From assembly GCA_035444205.1 (NCBI GenBank), contig DAOMOD010000162.1:1-9335 (forward strand): 9,335 bases of DNA, written 5' to 3'. This stretch comes from DAOMOD01 sp035444205. Lineage in GTDB: Bacteria; Pseudomonadota; Gammaproteobacteria; Xanthomonadales; BPKI01. Below are positions 1 to 6,063 of this stretch, piece after piece (within the stretch, counting starts at the first letter, position 1; every line of letters begins with the position of its first letter). The position numbers and the translations under genes were made by a program. The notes below the pieces were generated by a model, which saw only the letters and a program-made list of their open reading frames with translations, did not search any database and was not told the DNA's origin.

Positions 1-1
1 G

Positions 2-1081
2 GCCTTCCACGATGCCAACCGTCTCAGCGAGCAGATTGGAGAGCATCCGGCCACCCACCCGGCGTACTTCTCACTCGCCGCCATGCACGAATTCCGGGGC
101 GAGTTCACGGTGTCGTTCGCGATGATGCGCGAGCGCGTGCAGCACGGCATGGGCGACGACAGCGACGGCTCCACGCAGTGGCTGCGCTATCGCGTGGAAA
201 CCCACGAACTGATGGCCTGTTCGATGTTCTACCAGGGCGTATTTGAACGCTCCCTGGAGAACGCCGAGGTTGCGCTACGCCACTACGACCCCGACCGCCT
301 GTACGCCGTCGACGCCGCCTTCGGAGCCAACCCGGCGATCAATTGCCGCGGCTGGCGTGCCTTCGCGCTGTGCCTGACCGGTCGTCCCGACAGCGCCCTG
401 GCACAGGCACAGGAGGGCATGCAGATCGCCGTGCGCGGCGATCACCAGCACAGCATGGCGGCTGCGCGTCATCGCCTGGCGCTGGTCCGCTGCATGCGCG
501 GCGAAGCAGAAGCCTGCCTGCACGAGGCCGAGCTGGCCGCCGAGGAAGCCAGCCGCGCGGGCGTGCCCTACAACATCGCCCTCACCCACGCCGTGCTGGG
601 CTGGGCGCGCGCCGGAACCGGCCGTACCGAGGAGGGCCGCGCACTGATCGAGGATGCGCTTGCGCGCAGCGCATGCATTGGCGCGCACCTCGACCGGCCC
701 CTGCACCTCGGATTGCTGGCCGATACCCTCCTCGACAGCGATCCGGTCGCGGCGCTCGGCCACATCGATGCGGCGCTCGTCACCTGCGCCGGCGAACGCA
801 CGTACTTCTGGGAGCCCGAGCTTCGCCGCCTGCGCGCGTCGGCCCTGCACGCGCTGGGTCGGATCGACGACTGCGTGGACGAGCTTGAACAGGGCCTTGC
901 ACGCGCCGACTCCACTGCGGCGCGGTGGCTTGCGTTGCGCATCGCGGTGTCGAGCTGCCAGCTCTTGCCGGACCACCCGCCATGGTGGGAACGCCTGCGT
1001 GCGCTTGAAGCCGACCTCGACGAAGGAGGCGACACGCCACTGCGTCGCGAGGCCGGCCGACTGCTGGCAAGAAATGCCTGA
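2..1081 (+). CDS. TPR/helical-repeat signalling protein, C-terminal part (5' end outside window)
   Basis: The reading frame is open from the left edge, before the first internal ATG at 83, so this is the last 359 residues of a larger protein whose start lies outside the window. It is almost entirely paired amphipathic helices of TPR type, for example around GVFERSLENAEVALRHYDP, RPDSALAQAQEGMQIA and GRTEEGRALIEDALA. The segment FWEPELRRLRASALHALG near the C-terminus matches the E-x-E-L-x-R-L-x-G/A pattern I know from the C-terminal helical half of large bacterial proteins in which a class III cyclase or Ser/Thr kinase domain is followed by an AAA/STAND ATPase and TPRs. I see no catalytic domain in the visible part, so the enzymatic half, if any, must lie upstream. 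The role is probably protein-protein interaction or ATPase-linked signalling in the cytoplasm; no membrane segment is present. The gene ends 78 bases before the kinase gene on the same strand. A LuxR/MalT-type regulator is less likely because no C-terminal HTH is present. The repeat-family call is confident; the full identity is not. Confidence 0.75.
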   Translation, partial: AFHDANRLSEQIGEHPATHPAYFSLAAMHEFRGEFTVSFAMMRERVQHGMGDDSDGSTQWLRYRVETHELMACSMFYQGVFERSLENAEVALRHYDPDRLYAVDAAFGANPAINCRGWRAFALCLTGRPDSALAQAQEGMQIAVRGDHQHSMAAARHRLALVRCMRGEAEACLHEAELAAEEASRAGVPYNIALTHAVLGWARAGTGRTEEGRALIEDALARSACIGAHLDRPLHLGLLADTLLDSDPVAALGHIDAALVTCAGERTYFWEPELRRLRASALHALGRIDDCVDELEQGLARADSTAARWLALRIAVSSCQLLPDHPPWWERLRALEADLDEGGDTPLRREAGRLLARNA

Positions 1082-1115
1082 CAGGGACCGCTGCTTGGTC
1101 TGACGGCACGTGGCG

Positions 1116-1146
1116 TCCTCGCGTATCCTCGCGGGCAAGTTTTGCC
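1116..1146 (+). promoter_or_regulatory. Possible promoter/leader of the kinase gene: tandem 8-bp repeat, -10-like box and small hairpin
   Basis: The 78-base gap before the kinase gene carries TCCTCGCG at 1116-1123 and again at 1126-1133, exactly 10 bases apart. TATCCT at 1124-1129 overlaps the repeats and resembles a -10 box, with TGACGG at 1101-1106 a weak -35 at 17-base spacing. Immediately downstream, GGCAA (1134-1138) and TTGCC (1142-1146) can pair around a 3-base loop. Transcription from this box would begin near 1136 and give a leader of about 24 bases to the ATG at 1160. All of this is pattern matching in GC-rich DNA. The repeat is exact, but the promoter assignment is weak. Confidence 0.3.
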
Positions 1147-1159
1147 GCTTCCCGCGTAC

Positions 1160-3232
1160 ATGACCCACCCGCCGCAGATTCCCGGATACGCCATCGAACG
1201 CGAGATCGGTCGCGGCGGCATGGCCACCGTGTTCCTGGCCCGCCAGCTTTCGCTCGATCGCCTGGTGGCGATCAAGCTGATGGTGCCGGAAGCCAGCGCC
1301 GAGGAGACCCAGGCGCAGCGTTTCGAGGCCGAGGCGCGGGTGATCGCACGCCTGGAGCACCCGCATATCGTGGGTATCCACGAGGTCGGACGCACGTCGG
1401 AGGGCCGCCTCTACTACGTGATGCCATTTCTTCCGAACGGCGACCTTGCACACCGCAATCTGGTCGACGACGAAATGCGCGTGGCGGAGATTCTGCACGC
1501 CATGCTGGACGCGTTGGGTTACGCCCATGCACGCGGCATCGTGCACCGCGACGTGAAGGCCGAGAACGTGCTGTTCGATTCCGCCAATCGTCCGCGCCTG
1601 GCCGATTTCGGCATTGCCCTGTCGCGACGAACCGGCACCCCGCGCATCACCACCGATGGCATGGCACTGGGATCCAGCGGTTACATGGCGCCGGAGCAGG
1701 CGCGTGGCGAAGTACTCGACGGACGCGCCGATCTGTACAGCCTGGGCGTCCTGGCCTACGAACTGCTGACCGGCGAGTTGCCCTTCCAGGCTGAAGACGC
1801 ACTGGCGCTGGCCCTGATGCACGACCAGGACCCGGTGCCGCGGCTGCCGCCGGACAAGCGCCACTGGCAGGCCTTCGTCGACCGCGCCATGGCCAAGCGC
1901 CCGGCACAGCGCTTTCGCAACGCCACGGCCATGTTGCGTGCCCTCGAACAGGTGCAGAAGGCCATCCGCCGACGCCGACGCAGCGGCCCGCTGCTCAGCG
2001 CGACCGCCTGGCTGGCCAGCGGCGGAACACGCCAATTGGCCTGGCTTGGTGGTGGCGTGTTGCTGGCGGTGCTGCTGGCATTGGCGGCCCAACGCTGGAT
2101 GGCAACGGCCAACGAAGTCGACACGACCACCCATGCCCGACCCGCAGCGGCAGTGGCGTCGATCGATGCCACCGTCGCCGACCTGCTGGCACAGGCCGCC
2201 GAGCAGATCGAGCGCGGTCACCTGGTGGTGCCGGCGGGCGACAACGCCGCGGAATCGGTGCTCCAGGCGCTGCGCATCGATCCGCTCGGTTCCGATGCGC
2301 GCAACGCGTTGCAGGACGTGTTCGGCGCGCTCGCGGACAGCATCGTCGCCGCCTTCCAGGAATCGGACGACAGCCTCGTGGGCGAGCGTATCGAACAGGC
2401 GCGCCTGCTCGCCGACGCGCTCGGCGAAACCGGACAGGAGGCATTCGCCGGGGTGACTGCCGCCGTGATCGAAGCGGCCGAGTCGGCGATGGCCGACGCC
2501 CTGCGCGACAACGATCGCGCACGTGCCACGTCGATCGTGGCCCTGGTCGGTCGGCACGGCATCGACACCGGCACGCTCGACAGTGCGCTTGCGGCACACC
2601 GCGTGCCGGTTGCCGTGGGCGCGCGCCTGCGCGACAGCGGTGGCCCGATGCTGAGACTGCTGCCGGCCGAGATCGTGGTGGGCGACAACCGATCACGCCT
2701 GGCAACCACCCTGGTGGCCATGGAGGCGCCGGTCAGCCTCGGCGACTTCAGGACTTTCGTCGCGGCCAGCGGCCACCAGCCCGCGCGTTGCCGCGCGCTG
2801 CTGTCGCCGCTGCGCCTGGTCGACCAGCGCAACTGGGAGCGGCCTGGCATCGAACCGGCAGCCCACGACCCGGTAGTGTGCATCGCTCCCGCCGATGCCG
2901 AAGCCTATGCTGCCTGGCTGTCGCGCCGCACCGGTCAGCGCTACCGGTTGCCGACCGTCGACGAGCAGCAGCATGTCGCCCTGTTCGCGCACAGCAGCCG
3001 TCCCGGCACCGGTTTCGCCCACGTGGCCGAATGGACTGCGCAATGTTCACCGCGCCCCGAAGGCGGGCTCGACTGCAATCGCCGCACCGCGCTTGACCCA
3101 AGTGTCGACGGCCTGCGCTGGCCCCTGCGTCGCCGTGAGCTGGAATCCGGGCGCGGCTACGACGACGTCGGTTTCCGGCTGCTGCGCGATGTGCGCCGGG
3201 ACGGAGAGCTGCCACCGGTGGTCGGCAACTGA
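1160..3232 (+). CDS. Transmembrane Ser/Thr protein kinase with C-terminal SUMF1/FGE-like domain
   Basis: A 690-residue Hanks-type kinase. The kinase domain spans about residues 9-275 and looks catalytically complete: Gly loop GRGGMATV (17-24), ATP Lys39, helix-C Glu58, HRDVKAEN (129-136; Asp131), DFG (149-151) and APE (177-179). A basic RRRRR stretch precedes one membrane helix at about 293-313, so the kinase faces the cytoplasm and the rest is extracytoplasmic. Residues about 320-490 are helical (TPR-like, with ALRIDPLGSDARNAL). Residues about 515-690 form a SUMF1/FGE-sulfatase fold, seen in EAYAAWLSRRTGQRYRLPT, HVAEWT and the closing DVGFRLLRD. The only cysteines of the protein (544, 574, 629, 639) all lie in this domain and could form disulfides. 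The paired catalytic cysteines of true formylglycine-generating enzymes are not apparent, so a ligand-binding sensor role is inferred. The ATG at 1160 is chosen; an in-frame TTG at 1142 would add six residues and lies in a predicted hairpin. No good ribosome-binding site precedes either. Confidence 0.92.
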   Translation: MTHPPQIPGYAIEREIGRGGMATVFLARQLSLDRLVAIKLMVPEASAEETQAQRFEAEARVIARLEHPHIVGIHEVGRTSEGRLYYVMPFLPNGDLAHRNLVDDEMRVAEILHAMLDALGYAHARGIVHRDVKAENVLFDSANRPRLADFGIALSRRTGTPRITTDGMALGSSGYMAPEQARGEVLDGRADLYSLGVLAYELLTGELPFQAEDALALALMHDQDPVPRLPPDKRHWQAFVDRAMAKRPAQRFRNATAMLRALEQVQKAIRRRRRSGPLLSATAWLASGGTRQLAWLGGGVLLAVLLALAAQRWMATANEVDTTTHARPAAAVASIDATVADLLAQAAEQIERGHLVVPAGDNAAESVLQALRIDPLGSDARNALQDVFGALADSIVAAFQESDDSLVGERIEQARLLADALGETGQEAFAGVTAAVIEAAESAMADALRDNDRARATSIVALVGRHGIDTGTLDSALAAHRVPVAVGARLRDSGGPMLRLLPAEIVVGDNRSRLATTLVAMEAPVSLGDFRTFVAASGHQPARCRALLSPLRLVDQRNWERPGIEPAAHDPVVCIAPADAEAYAAWLSRRTGQRYRLPTVDEQQHVALFAHSSRPGTGFAHVAEWTAQCSPRPEGGLDCNRRTALDPSVDGLRWPLRRRELESGRGYDDVGFRLLRDVRRDGELPPVVGN

Positions 3233-3266
3233 GTCGCTTTCGGCATCCGCGGCATCGAAACCTCAG
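3229..3266. terminator. Weak bidirectional hairpin between convergent genes
   Basis: The kinase gene and the minus-strand propeller gene end only 30 bases apart. CTGAG (3229-3233) can pair with CTCAG (3262-3266), and TTTCG (3238-3242) with CGAAA (3256-3260), giving an interrupted two-part stem that overlaps both stop codons. The loop holds the palindrome CCGCGG. There is no T-tract on either strand, so intrinsic termination would be inefficient. It may simply be the only room for transcription from both sides to end. Confidence 0.25.
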
Positions 3267-5968
3267 GGTGACTCGAATCCGTCGCGGAACAGGTCCTCGC
3301 CCAGTGCATCGGGCAGTGGCCAGGCCCAGGCACCGCGGCCACGGGTGAACACGGCCAGCGTGGTGAATCCGCGGTCGATGGCCATGTCCCAGATCATCAC
3401 CCGCGGCAGACCGTTGTCGAAGCGCTGCCAGTGTGGCGATTCGTTGTTGGCGTTATCGGTGAAATAGAGTCCCCAGTCGGTACCGGCAAACACCTGCTGC
3501 GGCCGCTTGGGATTGAACGCCACCGAATTGGCGGGAATGTTCGGCAGGTTGCCGCTGATGTTGCGCCAGGCGAACGTGGCGCACTGGTTCTCGCATACCA
3601 GTTGGTAGAGATTGCCGGGCTGCTCCGGCGTGTTCTGGGTGAAGCCGCCGAGCGCGGCGTAGCCGACCGTCAGGCTGCCCGGTACAGCGGCATCCACCAC
3701 GTCGACGGCCACGTCCATCACCGGCCGATTCGGCAGCACGGTATTGCCGTCGGTCACGTTCACCCAGATGGCGCTGTTGGCGACGCCCTGGTTCATGCCG
3801 AAGCCGACCCAGACATTGCCGTCGTTGGTGCCGGCAATGGCCACGCTCGGGGTCTTCACCGCATGGGCGAGCTGGTTGATGAAGGAGCGGTTGCCGAGCG
3901 TCCCCTTGGTCAGATTGGGACTGTTGACGTACCAGCTGCTGCGCGGGATCGCTCCGCTCAGGGTTTCCCACACCCGTGTGGTGCCGGCGATCATGTAGGT
4001 GCATCCGTCTGCGCTGGTGCAGCCGCTTCCGGGTGCGTCGAGTTCGCCATGACGATAGAGCTCGAAGGGCATGACAAAGCTCAGGATGTCGCCGCCCCAG
4101 GCCGGCGTCGTCTGCGGCGTCGCCAACTGCGAAGCGCTGTCCGGGCCGCTGGGAGAGACGCGGATGTTTCCGTTCTGGCTCGACCAGTACCAACGCTGTT
4201 CGTTGACCGGCTCGATGCGGGTGAAGATGCCGTCGCCACCATTTCGCACGTTCCAGGTCGTCGGTCCCGGCACGCCAGAGGCCCAACGCGCGTACGAACT
4301 GCCGTTGTCCTGCGCGCCGCCGCTGGCACCGGGCAGGCTGCTGGTGGCGAAGTGGCCGCTGATGTCCCCGGAGTAGAACTCGATCGCGCCCATGGTGGCG
4401 TTGAGTGGAATGAACGTCGGCCGGTTGGCCGAACTGGAACCGCCGGTTCCGAACAGAACGTTCTCCGTGTAGTACACCCCGCCATCCACGCCGACCAGCA
4501 CCCTGTTGCTGTCGTAGCCACCGAATGCGTTGGGCAGGTAGGCGCTGGCGTGATGGTCGACATGCACGTTGCCGTTGCCGTAGCCGCAGGTGATGTTCTG
4601 GAAGGTCGTGCCGCCGTCAGTGGAGCGATACAGATCCACCCCGCTCAGGAGCACACGCTGTGCATCGTTGGGGTCCACCAGCAGGTTGGCGTCGTACCAC
4701 ATCTGTCCGCCGCCTCCGGCGGAATTGCTGCACCCATTGGCCTGCACACTGGACGTGGTGGCGGTCTGCACCCAGCTATCGCCACTGTTGTCGCTGCGCC
4801 ACACGCCCAGCACGTTGTTGGCGGTGGCATGCGAACCCATCGCGTAGATCACCGAGGTGTTGGACGGCGCGACCGCGAGTTCGATGCGGCCCAGCACCTT
4901 GCCCGCCGGATTGCCGTTGCCGGTGCCGGCCGGCCAGCCGTCGGCAAGCAGACTCCAGTCGGCGACGTCGGGACAGCCGGCCTCCGGCATCACCGTGCGA
5001 TAGACACCGTTGGCGCCGAGGTTGGCAAGATCCGGCTGCACCGGCGTCGGGTTGCCGCGCGTGCCCACCGCGGCATACAGCCAGGTCTCGCCATCGCCGA
5101 TGTCCACGGCCTTCAGCCCGGTGATGTCGTGGCGCTGGCTGTCGTGCGGGTTGGTGAAACACGGCCCCGCCCAATCGATGCCGCCGTCGTAGGAGAAGTA
5201 GAGCCCGGTCTTGGTACCGACCACCACGGTATCGGCGTGGTTGGGGTCGGTCACCACCTTGCCGATGGCCTGGTACTGCGGAAATCCGAGCCCGGCCGAG
5301 GGCGGGTAGAAAGGGGTGAACACGTCCTCGCCCAGCACCTGCCATGTCTCGCCGGCATCCTCGCTCTTCAGCAGGCCGGCCGTGCCGAAGGAGAAGGAGC
5401 CATAGCGCAGGTCGCCGGTGCCGGCGTACACCACGTCGGGATTGGTTGGATCGATATGCAGGTCGCCGATGGCGATACTGCGGATATCCGGCTGGTCGGT
5501 GGTGTTGTACCAGACCGTGTTCGCGTCGCAGCAGGTCGTGGTCTTCCACACGCCGCCACCGTCGGCCGCCGCGAACACCGTATGGTGACCGGCACCGTCC
5601 GGACCGCGCGGATCCACCGCCACCACGTTGATGCGGCCGGTCACCTGCCCATAGTTGCCGAATACCGCGGGCCTGGGTCCGAGGAATGTCCATGCCTGCG
5701 TATCGAGTCCCAGCGGCGACAGCGATCGCTGCGCCAGGAAGCGCGCGTGGCTGCCCTCGGGCACCCCGGAGCGGACATGGGCGTCCTCGCGTGCGCCGTC
5801 GGAGTACCAGGATGGGCTGAAATGCATGGTCGGATAGGCCACACGAATCGCCCAGAAGTCGCCGCCCAGCGGCTTCATGTTCACCTTCGCCGGCGGTTGC
5901 ATCCACCACACCACGCCCGCCACCAACGCGATCACCGCAACGGTGATCGTCACCGGAACTCCGCGCAT
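3263..5968 (-). CDS. Exported BNR/Asp-box beta-propeller protein with C-terminal LFRDGFESP tail
   Basis: A 901-residue protein. The start is the ATG at 5968, because GGGGAGA lies five bases upstream and a hydrophobic export or anchor segment follows at once (about residues 4-22, VPVTITVAVIALVAGVVWW). The frame stays open to 6208, but that extension overlaps the cyclase C-terminus and would bury the signal. No clear signal-peptidase site follows, so an N-terminal anchor is possible. The rest is a beta-propeller of the sortilin/BNR type. FAAADGGGVWKTT begins at residue 132. Asp-boxes (S-x-D-x-G-x-T-W) or close variants occur at 202-209 (SEDAGETW), 259-266 (SYDGGIDW), 392-399 (SDNSGDSW) and 449-456 (STDGGTTF), with a degenerate one ending at Trp847. 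Many family members are annotated as sialidase-like, but I see no diagnostic sialidase or GH74 catalytic set, so the role (binding, surface or matrix protein, or glycan-active enzyme) is open. The last nine residues, LFRDGFESP (893-901), resemble tails I recall from secreted Xanthomonadales proteins. Confidence 0.88.
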   Translation of the reverse strand: MRGVPVTITVAVIALVAGVVWWMQPPAKVNMKPLGGDFWAIRVAYPTMHFSPSWYSDGAREDAHVRSGVPEGSHARFLAQRSLSPLGLDTQAWTFLGPRPAVFGNYGQVTGRINVVAVDPRGPDGAGHHTVFAAADGGGVWKTTTCCDANTVWYNTTDQPDIRSIAIGDLHIDPTNPDVVYAGTGDLRYGSFSFGTAGLLKSEDAGETWQVLGEDVFTPFYPPSAGLGFPQYQAIGKVVTDPNHADTVVVGTKTGLYFSYDGGIDWAGPCFTNPHDSQRHDITGLKAVDIGDGETWLYAAVGTRGNPTPVQPDLANLGANGVYRTVMPEAGCPDVADWSLLADGWPAGTGNGNPAGKVLGRIELAVAPSNTSVIYAMGSHATANNVLGVWRSDNSGDSWVQTATTSSVQANGCSNSAGGGGQMWYDANLLVDPNDAQRVLLSGVDLYRSTDGGTTFQNITCGYGNGNVHVDHHASAYLPNAFGGYDSNRVLVGVDGGVYYTENVLFGTGGSSSANRPTFIPLNATMGAIEFYSGDISGHFATSSLPGASGGAQDNGSSYARWASGVPGPTTWNVRNGGDGIFTRIEPVNEQRWYWSSQNGNIRVSPSGPDSASQLATPQTTPAWGGDILSFVMPFELYRHGELDAPGSGCTSADGCTYMIAGTTRVWETLSGAIPRSSWYVNSPNLTKGTLGNRSFINQLAHAVKTPSVAIAGTNDGNVWVGFGMNQGVANSAIWVNVTDGNTVLPNRPVMDVAVDVVDAAVPGSLTVGYAALGGFTQNTPEQPGNLYQLVCENQCATFAWRNISGNLPNIPANSVAFNPKRPQQVFAGTDWGLYFTDNANNESPHWQRFDNGLPRVMIWDMAIDRGFTTLAVFTRGRGAWAWPLPDALGEDLFRDGFESP

Positions 5969-5973
5969 TTCCG

Positions 5974-5980
5974 TCTCCCC
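5974..5980 (-). promoter_or_regulatory. Ribosome-binding site that fixes the start of the propeller gene
   Basis: On the minus strand GGGGAGA lies five bases before the ATG at 5968, inside a longer purine-rich GGGGTGGGGAGACGGAAA stretch. It is the strongest Shine-Dalgarno-like site in the window. It argues for the 901-residue product rather than one starting within the upstream cyclase gene. The rest of the 95-base gap (5969-6063) shows no convincing -35/-10 pair, so this gene may depend on transcription from upstream. Confidence 0.6.
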
Positions 5981-6063
5981 ACCCCAGGCATCAAGCCAAG
6001 GCGGCGAATCATGCCTCAGCTTGCCCGGCGGCTGCCAGCCCTTCTGGATCCGGCGCTCGCCCG

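Noticed and set aside
1142..1159. TTG start for the kinase, adding six residues
   Set aside because: The kinase fold begins at the usual distance after the ATG at 1160, and the TTG sits within a hairpin without a ribosome-binding site. It is not fully excluded.
275..2599. 774-codon minus-strand open frame across the TPR and kinase genes
   Set aside because: It spans two unrelated real genes and the gap between them, and its product is Gln/His/Arg-rich without motifs. It is a GC-driven antisense frame.
2700..3200. Active formylglycine-generating enzyme domain on the kinase
   Set aside because: The fold signatures are present, but the closely spaced catalytic cysteines and the usual GGSW region are not recognisable, so only an FGE-like fold is called.
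3263..5968. Sialidase or GH74 xyloglucanase identity for the propeller protein
   Set aside because: Asp-boxes are structural and shared by many propellers. I could not find the sialidase Arg triad or paired GH74 acidic residues with confidence, so no enzyme activity is claimed.
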